DNA of 64,000 nucleotides from Candidatus Scalindua japonica (GCF_002443295.1 NZ_BAOS01000027.1:158842-222841), one strand, 5' to 3'. Shown: positions 44,020 to 54,618, counted from the first letter of the stretch. A program made the numbers and translations. Notes: generated by a model not told the origin, from the letters alone.

Positions 44020-45375
44020 CTAACAAAATTTATCAATTGCTTCTGCCAGAGAAGAGACCTCGGCCATTTTAAGAGATTCTGTTTTTGAAGAGTTTTTGGA
44101 ATTATCTTTTGGAATTATCGCATTTTCAAACCCAAGTCTGGCCGCTTCTTTTATCCTGCTATCAAATTGACTCACTCCTCTTACTTCGCCGCCTAAGCCC
44201 AACTCACCTATTATGATAGTGTTACCGGGTATTGTTACATCCTTATAACTGGATGCGATTGCGATTGCAATTGCAAGATCTGCCGCCGGTTCATCTATTT
44301 TTACACCGCCAACAACATTTACAAAGATATCATATCCTCCCAGAAGAAGCCCCGTTCTTTTTTCCAACACTGCTATAATCATAGTCACTCGATTATGATC
44401 AACGCCGGTTACTTTACGTCCCGGCATTCCAAAGCTCGACCTGGTTACCAATGCCTGTACTTCTACTAGCAGAGCCCTTGTGCCTTCAATACATGAAATG
44501 ATTACAGCGCCTGAGCTTAAGCTATGCGTTCTTGAGAGGAATATCTCTGAAGGGTCTTTAACTTCTCGAAGCCCATTCTTACACATCTCGAAGATCCCTA
44601 TTTCATTTGTTGACCCATAGCGATTTTTCACAGCTCTGAGTACTCTGAACGACATAAATTTTTCGCCTTCAAAGTACAATACTGTATCAACTAAGTGCTC
44701 CAAAACCTTGGGCCCGGCAATCATCCCTTCTTTGGTAACATGTCCAACCAGAAAAATAGATGAATCCGTTTTTTTTGATATTTGTATCAGTTCATTAGCA
44801 CATTGTCTGACTTGCGAAACTGTTCCCGGTGATGATTCAAGGTCTGGCTTGAACACAGCTTGCACTGAGTCGATTATAACGAGCTTGGGTTTGAATTTTC
44901 TGATGTGTTCAAGAATAACATTTAAATTGTTTTCTGCAACCAAAAAAATATTATTCGATGTGACATTGAGCCTGTCCGCACGCAATTTTATCTGCGCGGT
45001 TGATTCTTCTCCTGTTACGTACAAAGACAGGTAGTCCTGTTCACTGAATTTCTGGCATACTTGTAATAAGAGCGTTGATTTCCCAATTCCCGGTGTACCG
45101 CCTATCAAAATTGCGGAACCCGCGACAATACCACCACCAAGAATCCTATCAAACTCTTCGATGTAAGTATGAGTTCTGAGCTTACTAACCGACTTTATAT
45201 CTGAAATAGAGACGGGGTTTTCAATATCATATTCCGGAAGGGGGTGTGTAAATGCAGATTCATTTATCTCTTCTGTCATTGAATCCCACTCTTCACAACC
45301 AGAGCATCGACCTACCCACTTATTCGTTTTCCATCCACATTGCCTGCAGACAAAAATAGTACTGAATTTTGCCAT
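44020..45375 (-). CDS. radA: DNA repair protein RadA
   Basis: RadA promotes branch migration in recombination. The N-terminal zinc finger has FVCRQCGWKTNKWVGRCSGC. The RecA-like core has Walker A GGTPGIGKST, the RadA-specific KNRYGSTNEIGIF, and Walker B LVIIDSVQAV. The C-terminal Lon-protease-like domain contains DVNVVGGVKIDEPAADLAI-type motifs (FVNVVGGVKIDEPAADLA). 451 residues. It lies downstream of clpC after a terminator. Confidence 0.97.
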   Translation of the reverse strand: MAKFSTIFVCRQCGWKTNKWVGRCSGCEEWDSMTEEINESAFTHPLPEYDIENPVSISDIKSVSKLRTHTYIEEFDRILGGGIVAGSAILIGGTPGIGKSTLLLQVCQKFSEQDYLSLYVTGEESTAQIKLRADRLNVTSNNIFLVAENNLNVILEHIRKFKPKLVIIDSVQAVFKPDLESSPGTVSQVRQCANELIQISKKTDSSIFLVGHVTKEGMIAGPKVLEHLVDTVLYFEGEKFMSFRVLRAVKNRYGSTNEIGIFEMCKNGLREVKDPSEIFLSRTHSLSSGAVIISCIEGTRALLVEVQALVTRSSFGMPGRKVTGVDHNRVTMIIAVLEKRTGLLLGGYDIFVNVVGGVKIDEPAADLAIAIAIASSYKDVTIPGNTIIIGELGLGGEVRGVSQFDSRIKEAARLGFENAIIPKDNSKNSSKTESLKMAEVSSLAEAIDKFC

Positions 45376-45396
45376 AGTATGAAGCTAAAAAACAAT

Positions 45397-45425
45397 AAAA
45401 AAGGGGCTTGGCAGCCCCTTTTTTA
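45397..45425 (-). terminator. Rho-independent terminator after clpC
   Basis: AAAAAAGGGGCT and AGCCCCTTTTTT form a perfect 12-pair stem with a 4-base loop and a T tract on either strand. It closes the clpC operon just before radA. Confidence 0.92.
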
Positions 45426-45451
45426 TACCCAATTTGCGCAATTAGTATTGA

Positions 45452-47923
45452 TTATTTACTGTCTAAACCACTTGCAACTAACTCTTCCTTAACCGTCACT
45501 TCCTCAAAAAGCAATTCATTTTCACCTAATTTAACCTCTATAGAATCACCATCTTTAAACTTACCTTTTAAGATTTCTTCAGAGAGAGGGTCTTCTATTA
45601 AACGTTCTATGGATCGATGTAGTGGTCTTGCTCCATAATTTGGTTTATGGCTTTTGTCAATAAGGAAATCAGATGCTTCCTGCGTTATTGTAAGAGTTAT
45701 GTTATAGTTATCAAGCCTTGAACGTATGCTTTCTAATTCAATTGCGACAATCTTTCTCAAATCCTCTTTTGCAAGATCTTTAAATACTGCGATATCGTTT
45801 ATCCTGTTAATAAACTCCGGGCGGAAATGCTTTTCAACCGCTTCTAAAAGTTGCTCTCGAACCGCTTCATAAGATTGTTCACCGGTTGCATTTTTGAATC
45901 CAAGTGACGATGTGTTTTTAATTATATCACTACCAATGTTTGAAGTCATAATTATGATTACGTTTCTAAAATCAATATGACGCCCAAAGCTGTCTGTTAA
46001 TTTGCCTTCCTCCATAACCTGTAACAACATGTTAAACACATCTGAATGGGCCTTTTCTATTTCGTCCAGAAGCACCACCGCATAAGGTCGTCTTCTAATT
46101 TTCTCAGTTAACTGCCCTCCCTCTTCAAAGCCGACATAACCCGGAGGTGCGCCTATCAATCGTGATACATTATGTTTCTCCATGTACTCGGACATGTCTA
46201 TTTGAATCAGCGACTCTTCTTCTCCAAACAAAGATTTAGCCAATGCTTTTGAAAGCAGAGTTTTACCAACTCCAGATGGTCCTATGAAGATAAAGCTGGC
46301 GCTTGGTCTGTTTGGGTTCTGTAAACCTGCCCTTGACCTTCTCACTGCCTTTGCTACTGCTGTTATAGCATTCTCCTGTCCAATTACCGTTTTTCGAAGT
46401 TCTTCCTCAAGATTAAGCAATTTCTTTGCTTCTTTAGCCTCCATACGTTTGAGAGGTATGCCAGTCATAGTTGAGACGACTTCTGTAATTATAGCCTCAT
46501 CTACCGTACCGTCTACCTCCGTAGAATTTTCACGCCACTCTTTTTCTACGTCACTTTTTTTCTTTTTCAATTTGTCTGCTTTATCTCGAAGCTTCGCTGC
46601 TCTTTCAAAATCTTGTAATGCCACAGATTCATCCTTCTGCTTCTCCAAATCTCCAATCTCTTTTTCTATATGCCTTAAATCCGGAGGATGTGTAGTTGCC
46701 TTCAATCTTACACGAGCGCCTGCTTCATCGATAACATCGATTGCTTTATCAGGCAGGAACCTTCCTGTAATATACCTTGTAGCATATTCTGTTGCTATTT
46801 TTATTGCCTCATCTGTTATTTGGACCTTATGGTGTGCTTCATACCTGTCCTTTAAACCTTTTAATATTTCAACGGTTTCTTCTTTCGAAGGAGGCTCGAC
46901 AACTACCGTCTGAAATCTTCTTTCGAGCGCACCGTCTTTCTCAATATATTTCCTGTATTCATCGAGAGTGGTTGCACCGATACACTGTATCTCTCCTCTG
47001 GAAAGGGCCGGCTTCAGGACATTAGACGCGTCAATCGCTCCTTCCGCCCCTCCTGCACCGACAAGTGTATGAAGTTCGTCTATAAAAAGAATTATGTTTT
47101 TAGCTCTGCGGACCTCTCCCATTACGGCTTTAATTCTCTCTTCAAATTGACCGCGGTATTTTGTTCCCGCAACCATCATTGCCAAATCCAGGGCAACTAT
47201 TCTTTTTTCACGCAAAAGCTCCGGGACCGCTCCGCTTATCACTGCTTGCGCTAATCCTTCTACTATGGCCGTTTTTCCTACTCCGGCCTCACCTATTAAA
47301 ACCGGGTTATTTTTTGTTCGACGACTTAATACCTGTATCAAACGTTCGATAATAGACTGCCTGCCAATAACGGGGTCTAATGTCTGTTCCTTCGCCTGCA
47401 AGGTCAGATCACGACCGAAGGAATCAAGTGCAGGCGTCTTTGACTTGCCTTTTTTTTCATCTTTTTCTTTAGTGCCCTGTGTTGTTTCAGTCCCGAGAAG
47501 CTCAATTACTTCTTCCCTGACACCTTCCAGTTTTACGCCTAGATTCAGTAAAACCTGCGCCGCGACACCTTCGCGTTCCCTGAGTAGTCCAAGTAGTTGA
47601 TGTTCTGTCCCTATGTAGTTATGCCCCATAGTTTTTGCCTCTTCCATAGCGTATTCTAACACCTTCTTTACCCTTGGAGTAAAAGGCAACTGACCAACAG
47701 AAACAAGATCGGGCCCTGCCTGGACTATCTTTTCGACCTCCATACGTATCTTTTTCAAATCAATGTCTAGATTTTGTAATACATTTGCCGCCACACCACT
47801 ACCTTCTTTTACCAAACCAAGTAATATATGTTCTGTCCCTATATATTCATGATTAAATCTTTTTGCTTCCTCTCTGGCAAGCGCCATCACTTTTCTCGCC
47901 CTATCGGTAAATTTATCAAACAT
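45452..47923 (-). CDS. clpC: ATP-dependent unfoldase ClpC
   Basis: Two ClpN repeats at the N-terminus (about 1-140), AAA-1 with [15 protein letters not shown], a middle region with a UVR motif ([20 protein letters not shown]), and AAA-2 with [15 protein letters not shown] and [19 protein letters not shown]. The LGF tripeptide in [10 protein letters not shown] is the ClpP-docking loop. 823 residues. AAGGTGG precedes the ATG. It feeds arginine-phosphorylated proteins marked by McsB into ClpP; clpP is not in the window. Order on the minus strand is mcsA, mcsB, clpC, with no ctsR repressor gene nearby. Confidence 0.97.
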   Translation of the reverse strand: MFDKFTDRARKVMALAREEAKRFNHEYIGTEHILLGLVKEGSGVAANVLQNLDIDLKKIRMEVEKIVQAGPDLVSVGQLPFTPRVKKVLEYAMEEAKTMGHNYIGTEHQLLGLLREREGVAAQVLLNLGVKLEGVREEVIELLGTETTQGTKEKDEKKGKSKTPALDSFGRDLTLQAKEQTLDPVIGRQSIIERLIQVLSRRTKNNPVLIGEAGVGKTAIVEGLAQAVISGAVPELLREKRIVALDLAMMVAGTKYRGQFEERIKAVMGEVRRAKNIILFIDELHTLVGAGGAEGAIDASNVLKPALSRGEIQCIGATTLDEYRKYIEKDGALERRFQTVVVEPPSKEETVEILKGLKDRYEAHHKVQITDEAIKIATEYATRYITGRFLPDKAIDVIDEAGARVRLKATTHPPDLRHIEKEIGDLEKQKDESVALQDFERAAKLRDKADKLKKKKSDVEKEWRENSTEVDGTVDEAIITEVVSTMTGIPLKRMEAKEAKKLLNLEEELRKTVIGQENAITAVAKAVRRSRAGLQNPNRPSASFIFIGPSGVGKTLLSKALAKSLFGEEESLIQIDMSEYMEKHNVSRLIGAPPGYVGFEEGGQLTEKIRRRPYAVVLLDEIEKAHSDVFNMLLQVMEEGKLTDSFGRHIDFRNVIIIMTSNIGSDIIKNTSSLGFKNATGEQSYEAVREQLLEAVEKHFRPEFINRINDIAVFKDLAKEDLRKIVAIELESIRSRLDNYNITLTITQEASDFLIDKSHKPNYGARPLHRSIERLIEDPLSEEILKGKFKDGDSIEVKLGENELLFEEVTVKEELVASGLDSK

Positions 47924-47940
47924 TTTTAACCACCTTTTTT

Positions 47941-48993
47941 TTATAAACCTTCAAGCCTCTTCCTTACGTAAGAGGCCCTGATAACATTTCTTTGTGCGGA
48001 ATCCAGCTCACAGCCCTGCAGTTTTTGTAAATGTGCCGGAAGAGTCAGGACAAAGAGTTCGTTGAGCGTTTGCATTTCAATATCATCGATCATACCGATA
48101 TTGACACCCATACGGACCTGTGAGAGTAATTGTAGTATCTCTTCAGACGTAATCATTCGAGCTGCCTTCAGCATACCATATGACCGCCAGATTCTATCTT
48201 CTAACTGGTCTTTACTTTCTAAAACCAAAGCCTTTCTGGCCATTCTTTCATAACTTGTAATTCGCGGTATCACACTTTCAATTATTGATAATATTTCCTT
48301 CTCTGATTTCCCAAGGGCAAACTGGTTTGAAATCTGGTATAAATCACCGGAAACCTTAGTACCCTCTCCATATAAACCTCTTACTACTAAACCAAGTTTG
48401 CCAACCGCATTAAAAACCTTTTCAATATGTTTTGTCATGCCAAGCGCAGGGAGGTGTAACATGACAGAAACCCGCATACCAGTACCAACATTTGTCGGAC
48501 ATGCAGTCAGGAACCCAAATTTTGATGAAAATGCGAAATTCAAACTTTCCCCCAGAATATTGTCAATTTCATCAATTGTGTCCCATGTGTTTTTCAGCTC
48601 GAAACCTGAACGGATTACCTGGATCCTGAGGTGGTCTTCTTCATTAATCATTAAGCTGACCGTTTCCGATTTTCCAAACGCAACACCTCTTTCTCCCTCC
48701 CCTTCGGCATGCTCTTTGCTGATCAAGTGTCTCTCTACCAATAATAACTTATCGACCGCAGTTGCCTGGTTCAAATTTACATATGAGACATCCTGCGCTA
48801 TATCGCGTTCAATTATCGTTCTTCTCAGCAAAGCTTCTATCTCTTGTCTTTGTTTCAAATTTGCACGGGACAGAAAAGGATATCCTGCAATATTTCTCGC
48901 CAGACGGATCCTGCTGCTGATTACAATGTCAGATTCCTTGCCGGTTCCCCTTAGCCACTCACCGGTATTGTCATAAAGATCTTTAATCTCCAT
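47941..48993 (-). CDS. mcsB: Protein arginine kinase McsB
   Basis: Start ATG 48993 with AGGGA about 9 bases upstream; the frame is open to 49017 inside mcsA. The guanido-phosphotransferase fold has IVISSRIRLARNIAGYPF, the catalytic-cysteine segment TACPTNVGTGMRVSVMLHLP and NQFALGKSEKEI. McsB phosphorylates arginines on damaged proteins, marking them for ClpCP. About 350 residues. It overlaps the end of mcsA by 11 bases. Confidence 0.95.
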   Translation of the reverse strand: MEIKDLYDNTGEWLRGTGKESDIVISSRIRLARNIAGYPFLSRANLKQRQEIEALLRRTIIERDIAQDVSYVNLNQATAVDKLLLVERHLISKEHAEGEGERGVAFGKSETVSLMINEEDHLRIQVIRSGFELKNTWDTIDEIDNILGESLNFAFSSKFGFLTACPTNVGTGMRVSVMLHLPALGMTKHIEKVFNAVGKLGLVVRGLYGEGTKVSGDLYQISNQFALGKSEKEILSIIESVIPRITSYERMARKALVLESKDQLEDRIWRSYGMLKAARMITSEEILQLLSQVRMGVNIGMIDDIEMQTLNELFVLTLPAHLQKLQGCELDSAQRNVIRASYVRKRLEGL

Positions 48994-49483
48994 CTTCAAC
49001 ATTCCCTGAAAGTTCATAAATTCTATCTCTTAATTCTGCCGCCTTTTCGTAATTTTCTCTTTCCACTGCATCGTTTAATTCTTTACGTAATTGGATTAGT
49101 TCGTTTTTCTTAACAATCTCCGTACCCGCATTTGCAGGCACTTTACCCACGTGCTGAGAACTGCCATGCATCCTTTCAATTAGAGGTAACAGCCCCTTCT
49201 TAAATACATTATAGTCCATGGGGCAACCAAGACGGCCTTGAGATCTAAATTCCAGATAAGAGAGTCCGCATACAGGGCAGGTTGTTTTTGACATTTCCCT
49301 TATTTCGGGTGATACCTGGTTAATAAGGCTTGTTAAAATATCAGATGGGGATGGTGCTTTCGGAAAATGATTTGTAACATTTTGCGCACAGTCCTCACAG
49401 AAATGTCTCTCTTTCTTTTCATCCTCTATGATTTCTGTGAGATGTACTGTTGCCAATTTTTTATTACATGACTCGCATTTCAT
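48983..49483 (-). CDS. mcsA: McsB activator McsA
   Basis: Two zinc-binding segments (MKCESCNKKLATVHLTEI with HFCEDCAQN; TTCPVCGLSYLEFRSQGRLGC) and a C-terminal UVR motif (IQLRKELNDAVERENYEKAAELRD). These are the parts of McsA, which binds and activates McsB and links it to ClpC. AGGAGGGGGG lies upstream. 166 residues. Coupled to mcsB by overlap. Confidence 0.94.
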   Translation of the reverse strand: MKCESCNKKLATVHLTEIIEDEKKERHFCEDCAQNVTNHFPKAPSPSDILTSLINQVSPEIREMSKTTCPVCGLSYLEFRSQGRLGCPMDYNVFKKGLLPLIERMHGSSQHVGKVPANAGTEIVKKNELIQLRKELNDAVERENYEKAAELRDRIYELSGNVEDGD

Positions 49484-49514
49484 TAGTAAGTATCTTCCCC
49501 CCTCCTAACAGTTC

Positions 49515-50819
49515 TTATTTTTTTGTCCATTTAAGTAGTTCTGTGACCTCTGCAAGAGAAGTCTTCCCTTGAGAAATTTCTTCGCGTAATCTGTTTTCTC
49601 TTTCCAGCCAATCCATTGCGTAGTTAGCCATCTCTTTTGCTTCACGCTTTGGTAAAACGATCAGGCCATCACTATCACCTACGACCCAGTCACCATTATT
49701 TATTGTAATGCCTGAAATATTTATAGGAACACCTATTTCACCAAAGCCTTTAGGCTCTCCTGCGTTCGGCATAACCAGTTTTGCAAATACGGGAAATTGT
49801 AATTCCCTGACTTCGCCACTGTCACGTACTGCTCCGTTTATGACTGCCCCCGCAAGTCCCTTCTGTTTTGCGCTAAGTGTTGCAAGCTCTCCCCAAACAG
49901 CAGGGCCCACACCTCCAGCATCAACAACGATAATATCTCCTTCTTCCGCAATGTCTATCGCCTCAACCGGCTTTGCCCAGTCACCAGGATATGTTCGAAC
50001 AGTTACAGCCCGCCCGACCATTTTTGTTTCTGAACCTATACAGTTCATCCCGGCGATTCCCTTCAGACGATGTCTGCCGTCTGATATATTTGCGGTAGAA
50101 ACCCTCTCTAATATTTCACGGATATCATCACTTGAAGTTCTTTTATAGAGAACCTCCGCAACTTTCTCACGGGTTGATATAGCATTTTTTATTTTTTCTG
50201 TAGCAATCTTTATGTTAGGCGCCTTGCAAATTGAACCGCCTACCACTATTATTTTTGCACCCGCATTTACCGCATCAACAACTGTTTCAGAATTAATTCC
50301 TCCTGCAACAGCAACTGGGATACTGGCCTTAGAACAAATTTCTTTCAACTTTTCGAAAGGAAGGTTCCCATGCATCTGTTCATCGATTGCGGTGTGAACA
50401 CCTATAATATCCGCACCCCATTTTTCAACATCTATTGATCGGGAAACAGAGTCAGTAACCCCAATGAGGTCAACTTCAACTTTTATCCCGTAATTTTTAC
50501 CCGTATTTATACACTCTTTTATTGTAGCGTCTGTGGCGCATCCCATTACTACGGCGATGTCTGCTCCCGCCTTTGCAGCCGTTTCCATTTCCAGGCGACC
50601 CGCATCCATTGTTTTCATATCAGCTACTATCGTCGTCGAAGGAAATTCTTTCCGCAACGCCCTTATAGAATCCAACCCTTCACTTTTAATCAGGGGAGTG
50701 CCTGCCTCAATCCAGTCGACTCCAGAGCCAACCGCTTCCCTGGCCACATTGATTGCGCGTCTTAAGTTTATAAAATCTAAAGCTATTTGGAGGATAGGAG
50801 TGTCTAAATTAATATTCAC
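49515..50819 (-). CDS. Bifunctional hexulose-6-phosphate synthase / RraA-like protein
   Basis: GTG start. The N-terminal half (1-215) is a 3-hexulose-6-phosphate synthase of the OMPDC superfamily: LQIALDFINLRRAI, VADMKTMDAGRLEME (DxKxxD), VDLIGVTD, IGVHTAIDEQ, VAGGINSETV and IVVGGSI. The C-terminal half (about 235-434) is RraA-like: KMVGRAVTVRTYPGDWAKPV, DIIVVDAGGVGPAVWGEL, GAVINGAVRDSGEV and GDWVVGDSDGLIVLP. HPS condenses formaldehyde with ribulose 5-phosphate or runs in reverse to make pentoses. RraA-like domains are often aldolases or decarboxylases. It sits between queD and mcsA with gaps of 22-31 bases. Confidence 0.92.
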   Translation of the reverse strand: MNINLDTPILQIALDFINLRRAINVAREAVGSGVDWIEAGTPLIKSEGLDSIRALRKEFPSTTIVADMKTMDAGRLEMETAAKAGADIAVVMGCATDATIKECINTGKNYGIKVEVDLIGVTDSVSRSIDVEKWGADIIGVHTAIDEQMHGNLPFEKLKEICSKASIPVAVAGGINSETVVDAVNAGAKIIVVGGSICKAPNIKIATEKIKNAISTREKVAEVLYKRTSSDDIREILERVSTANISDGRHRLKGIAGMNCIGSETKMVGRAVTVRTYPGDWAKPVEAIDIAEEGDIIVVDAGGVGPAVWGELATLSAKQKGLAGAVINGAVRDSGEVRELQFPVFAKLVMPNAGEPKGFGEIGVPINISGITINNGDWVVGDSDGLIVLPKREAKEMANYAMDWLERENRLREEISQGKTSLAEVTELLKWTKK

Positions 50820-50841
50820 TTATGGTTTGTAAAAGAACGGA

Positions 50842-51207
50842 TTATATATAATATGCGGCAGCGCATTTTTCAGACTCCCATGTCTTAACTTTGGCTACAA
50901 ATATTTCGGGAGGTAACTGCTCGCTCAAGTTGTCATATATTACCTTTGAAACATTTTCTGTTGTTGGATTCTCCTCTTTAAACTCACTCAACTCATTTAA
51001 ATAAGAGTGATCAAAGCGTGAAAGAATTTCTTCAAGTCTCTTTTTAATATCCTTGAAGTCCATGACCATCCCCAATTCATTGAGTTTTTCTGCCTTTAGT
51101 GTAACTTCTACCCTCCAGTTATGTCCGTGTAATCTTTCACACTCTCCATCATAAGCACGTAAATTGTGAGCTCCGGCAAATGTTTTTTCGACAACTAATT
51201 CATACAT
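50842..51207 (-). CDS. queD: 6-pyruvoyl-tetrahydropterin synthase / QueD family
   Basis: The start ATG 51207 begins MYELVVEKTFAGAHNLRAYD; the frame is open upstream without support. Zinc ligands are in FAGAHNL and LHGHNWRVEV, the catalytic cysteine in ECERLHGHNW, with DFKDIKKRLEEI, FDHSYLNEL and WESEKCAAAY completing the family pattern. 121 residues. QueD makes carboxy-tetrahydropterin for queuosine; PTPS makes pterin cofactors. Which one is not decidable here. Confidence 0.92.
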   Translation of the reverse strand: MYELVVEKTFAGAHNLRAYDGECERLHGHNWRVEVTLKAEKLNELGMVMDFKDIKKRLEEILSRFDHSYLNELSEFKEENPTTENVSKVIYDNLSEQLPPEIFVAKVKTWESEKCAAAYYI

Positions 51208-51345
51208 ATTTAGAAAACCAGTACACTTCTTATCGGCAGAAAATACTATTTGTTTAACTATTAATTCTACTTCGCTTAAAATTAAAGTCAAGCGTTTTTT
51301 AAAGCCTGCAATCAGTCAAATGGGCAATTTAGAAGGTAATCTTTT

Positions 51346-51828
51346 TTATCGATAAAACCTCAATGATGCAGCTAAAAACAGTATTACAAAGACCAATATC
51401 AGCGCAAATGCCTGTAATATTTTCTTATATACAGGCGGTTTTACTAAACATGAACAATCTTCTTCAGTTTTGTCTTCTTTAATGAGAAAGGCATTAACGC
51501 CGTAAATAATAAAGAGGCACACTGCGAGTAAAATCTTAATCCGAACTAATACCTTATATCCCGACTTTAAGTGTTCTTCAGTAACCGACATGATACCGTC
51601 AATTGAATTAAATATTCCTGTAATAATAAGTACCCCTATCAGCATCCCCACATAAATACGAAATCTATCATGGACACTATTGGAAAATGCCCCTATCCCT
51701 GAAACAGATGAGCTCCTCCCCAAAACAGGCCGTAATATCGCCACAAGAAATATCATCCCGCCAGCCAGAAGGGCCGCGGCAGAGAGATGAAGCCAATGGT
51801 TAATTATAATTAATTTATAAAGCATCAT
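51346..51828 (-). CDS. CopD-like four-helix inner-membrane protein
   Basis: Four membrane segments (HLSAAALLAGGMIFLVAIL; YVGMLIGVLIITGIFNSI; ILLAVCLFIIYGVNAFLI; ILQAFALILVFVILFLAAS) with a His at the start of helix 1 (NHWLHLSAA), as in copper resistance CopD/DUF2269 proteins. A short Cys-containing loop (EEDCSCLVKP) lies before the last helix. Metal handling is suggested by family only. 160 residues. Confidence 0.7.
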   Translation of the reverse strand: MMLYKLIIINHWLHLSAAALLAGGMIFLVAILRPVLGRSSSVSGIGAFSNSVHDRFRIYVGMLIGVLIITGIFNSIDGIMSVTEEHLKSGYKVLVRIKILLAVCLFIIYGVNAFLIKEDKTEEDCSCLVKPPVYKKILQAFALILVFVILFLAASLRFYR

Positions 51829-52091
51829 GTTAAATCTCCGTTAAAATATATCCGCTAATTTCACGCTCGCCTGCCGGACAGGCATCAATTCACACTAATT
51901 AAATTTTGCAATCATTCATTCACAAACAAGCGCGGTCCCTCTTTCAAGGTGCCGGTTTTCTTGATGCAATCCATTGTACAATAGTTTGTCATACTATTAC
52001 AACACTGTTATTTTTTCCATGAACCAGGTAGTTGATTTTCATTAGAATGCATGCTAGAATTACAAAACAAATTATTAAAAAGGATTATAAC

Positions 52092-53159
52092 ATGAAGGCG
52101 AAAGAACGTGACTACTATGAGGTATTAGGGGTAAGTAATAATGCAACCAATGACGAGTTGAAAAAAGCATACAGGAAGCTCGCCATCAAATACCATCCGG
52201 ATAAAAATCCGGGAGACAAAGAATCTGAACGAAAATTCAAGGAAGCCGCAAATGCATATGAGGTGTTGAGTAACCCTGAAAAGAGAAGGATGTATGACTT
52301 GAGGGGACAAGCGGGACTTGATGATATGGGCTTTCATGGTTTTGAAAGCAGTTCCGACATATTCAGTAGCTTTGGAGATATTTTCGGAGATATATTCGGC
52401 AAGCGATTTCATCGTGGAAAAACCGGACCCCAGCAGGGACAAGATCTCAGATACGAAATGAAAATTTCTTTTACCGATGCGGCGTTAGGAGGCGAGAAAC
52501 AGCTCAGGCTTACAAAGAGTGAAGCTTGTGATGCCTGCAAAGGAACGGGCGACAGAAATGGAGCGTCAACAGTATGTCCTCAATGTAATGGCACCGGACA
52601 GATAAGCAGACAGCAACAACCTGGTGGTGGTGGTTTTTTTTCTATTAGTAGCCCTTGCCCTAATTGTAACGGTTCCGGCAGGAAGGTTAGTAGTCCATGC
52701 AATACTTGTAATGGTAAAGGAAGGGTGCAAAAACCCAGATCTTTGTCAGTTAAAATACCGCCCGGCATTGAGGACAGTTCCACATTAAGGCTTTCCGGTC
52801 AGGGAGAAGCTGGTACCAGGGGTGGAAGAGCGGGAGACCTGTATATACATGTTAAAATCGCTTCACACCCATATTTTGAGAGAGAGGGACTGAATATTCG
52901 ATACAACGCGCATGTACCATTCACCAAAGCGGCATTGGGAGGAGAAATAGAGGTCCCAACCTTAAGCGGGAAAGCAACATTAAAGATCCCTAAATGCACA
53001 CAATCCAATCAAATGTTAAGGATGACAGGACAGGGGGTCAAGACGAAAAGTGGGGAAAAGGGTAGCCAGTTAGTAAGGATAATAATAGAAATGCCAAAGA
53101 AACTGTCTGAACGCCAGGAAGAGCTTCTCAGGGAGTTGGAAACACTTGAGCATAATTAA
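52092..53159 (+). CDS. dnaJ: Chaperone DnaJ
   Basis: ATG 52092 with AAGGA 7 bases upstream; the open frame before it has no support. J domain with [12 protein letters not shown]-rich stretch, four CxxCxGxG zinc motifs ([32 protein letters not shown]), and the C-terminal substrate domain ([17 protein letters not shown]). 355 residues. It stimulates DnaK; dnaK and grpE are not nearby. Confidence 0.96.
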   Translation: MKAKERDYYEVLGVSNNATNDELKKAYRKLAIKYHPDKNPGDKESERKFKEAANAYEVLSNPEKRRMYDLRGQAGLDDMGFHGFESSSDIFSSFGDIFGDIFGKRFHRGKTGPQQGQDLRYEMKISFTDAALGGEKQLRLTKSEACDACKGTGDRNGASTVCPQCNGTGQISRQQQPGGGGFFSISSPCPNCNGSGRKVSSPCNTCNGKGRVQKPRSLSVKIPPGIEDSSTLRLSGQGEAGTRGGRAGDLYIHVKIASHPYFEREGLNIRYNAHVPFTKAALGGEIEVPTLSGKATLKIPKCTQSNQMLRMTGQGVKTKSGEKGSQLVRIIIEMPKKLSERQEELLRELETLEHN

Positions 53160-53529
53160 AATGCATCACACCTTGATCTAGGAAAGGTGACCCTATTAAC
53201 TTATGGTTTTTTAAAATTACATGCTTAAATATTTTGTGATTATAGCTTTGAAAACCCGCAAACTAACTCATCAGAACGTTCGTCAGATGGATATGTATGT
53301 TCGTATGTTTGATGATCTGAAGCGAAGTGATGGCGACATCCAACAATTTGAATGATCCTTTGTATCGTATGACAAAAGTGAAAGACAATATTCTCACGCA
53401 AAGCCGCAGAGGTTGCTAAGAACGTGAAAAGTGAATTATGGTCCATAAATATCCGTAGGTTTTCCCGGCAGTCTTATCCTTTGGGTTCTTTGCCGCTTTG
53501 CGTGATGATAAAAGTCCGTCAGTAGAATG
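53160..53529. repeat. Gap with a 'CACGCAAAG' inverted-repeat pair
   Basis: CTCACGCAAAGCCGCAGAGG near 53394 and the inverse TTTGCCGCTTTGCGTGAT near 53488 form a widespread dispersed repeat type. No gene was seen in the rest. Confidence 0.55.
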
Positions 53530-54618
53530 CTAATTTAGTAACCGGCCTCTACCTTTACTATCTCCCTGTACGCCTTTATGAATGACGAGGTTTTTTCCCT
53601 GGTCCATTCCGGAATTATAAGTATCGTTGCAACTCTTGGAAAACCGGGATGAGGAGTGTGCGGTCCTGGGGTTTCTCCGGTGGTAAAACTCCTTGAGCCT
53701 CGGGTCTCCTGTCCAGACAAGTTCTTTGGATTGGTTCTTAATAACCTGACCGTCCAACTTATTATAAAAACCGTCCAGAAGACCGTAAATAAATGTTCTT
53801 CGATGTCTGTTCCCTCCAATTTTTTCTCGTCGTTTATGCTCTGTCCATAAAAACTCCGAGATATTTTGAAGGTAGTTATATACATACTCTGCCATTTCAA
53901 CATTTTCAGGGGTTCCGTAAATTTCCAGGACCCGACCACTACGGTCTTTGTGTTGGTCATATCCGAATGTCCAGATCGCCTCCACAAAAAAAAATTTAGA
54001 GATTATAGAGCTGATAATGGACTTGATGGGATTACGCCTTCCCACCTCTCCTATCTGTTTAAAGATGTAGTTCCATTCAGTTTGCACATCTAATAATGAA
54101 ATGTTGTGTTTTAATAAAAACTCATGAGCCTTGGTCATGGCATTCTGGGCCTCATGCTCGTTGGGGCTCTGTGCCAGCGCCAACAGCTTGTGGACTTTGT
54201 CCAGTATCTTGTGGTTTTCCTTACTTACAGAGGAGGTATTATTGCGATTTTCTACCCAGGACTTAATATCACCTGTGGCCGAAGGATCAATGTTATTATT
54301 CCGGCACACCCGTTTGAACGCCTCTCCATGGGGCAGGCTGTCCCGAATACCCAGAACTTCTTCTACATATTGATGCGCCATTTCATGATAAAGGACCTCC
54401 TGGACATATTCCCATTTATGGTTATTTATGAGAAAAGTGCTGATCGATAGACGACGGTGAAAGCCGCCTTTCCACGTACCTAAAACATCCTCTGAAAAAG
54501 AGAGTTCAAGGTTTGGAAGTTGCATGGAGTCTTTAAAATAATGGTAATTAGCATTTTTCCAATCTGCCTTCAATTGTCTGATCCAGGCCGTTTTTAATGT
54601 GTTGTCTATGTTATTCAT
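53530..54618 (-). CDS. SprT-like/DUF2786 protein
   Basis: The N-terminal part has WEYVQEVLYHEMAHQYVEEVLG, an HExxH zinc-metalloprotease motif of SprT type, followed by LPHGEAFKRVCR. The middle has ILDKVHKLLALAQSPNEHEA, which with AMTKAHEFLLKHNISL is a DUF2786 domain. The C-terminal third is basic (HKRREKIGGNRHRR). The start is uncertain: ATG 54618 or in-frame TTG 54642. About 362 residues. SprT-type proteases act on DNA-protein crosslinks in other organisms; here the function is inferred only. Confidence 0.8.
   Translation of the reverse strand: MNNIDNTLKTAWIRQLKADWKNANYHYFKDSMQLPNLELSFSEDVLGTWKGGFHRRLSISTFLINNHKWEYVQEVLYHEMAHQYVEEVLGIRDSLPHGEAFKRVCRNNNIDPSATGDIKSWVENRNNTSSVSKENHKILDKVHKLLALAQSPNEHEAQNAMTKAHEFLLKHNISLLDVQTEWNYIFKQIGEVGRRNPIKSIISSIISKFFFVEAIWTFGYDQHKDRSGRVLEIYGTPENVEMAEYVYNYLQNISEFLWTEHKRREKIGGNRHRRTFIYGLLDGFYNKLDGQVIKNQSKELVWTGDPRLKEFYHRRNPRTAHSSSRFSKSCNDTYNSGMDQGKNLVIHKGVQGDSKGRGRLLN

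Noticed and set aside
45397..45425. Possible attenuator ahead of radA
   Set aside because: It is a simple perfect terminator with a short loop and no alternative stem or leader peptide.
46284..46913. A 209-codon open frame opposite clpC
   Set aside because: It lies wholly antisense to a clearly coding region, has serine/leucine-rich shadow composition and no ribosome-binding site.
48398..48976. A 192-codon open frame opposite mcsB
   Set aside because: Complement of a conserved enzyme; composition is that of a shadow frame.
53240..53345. Possible small gene before the SprT-like gene
   Set aside because: The frame is short, has no ribosome-binding site and no recognisable family pattern.
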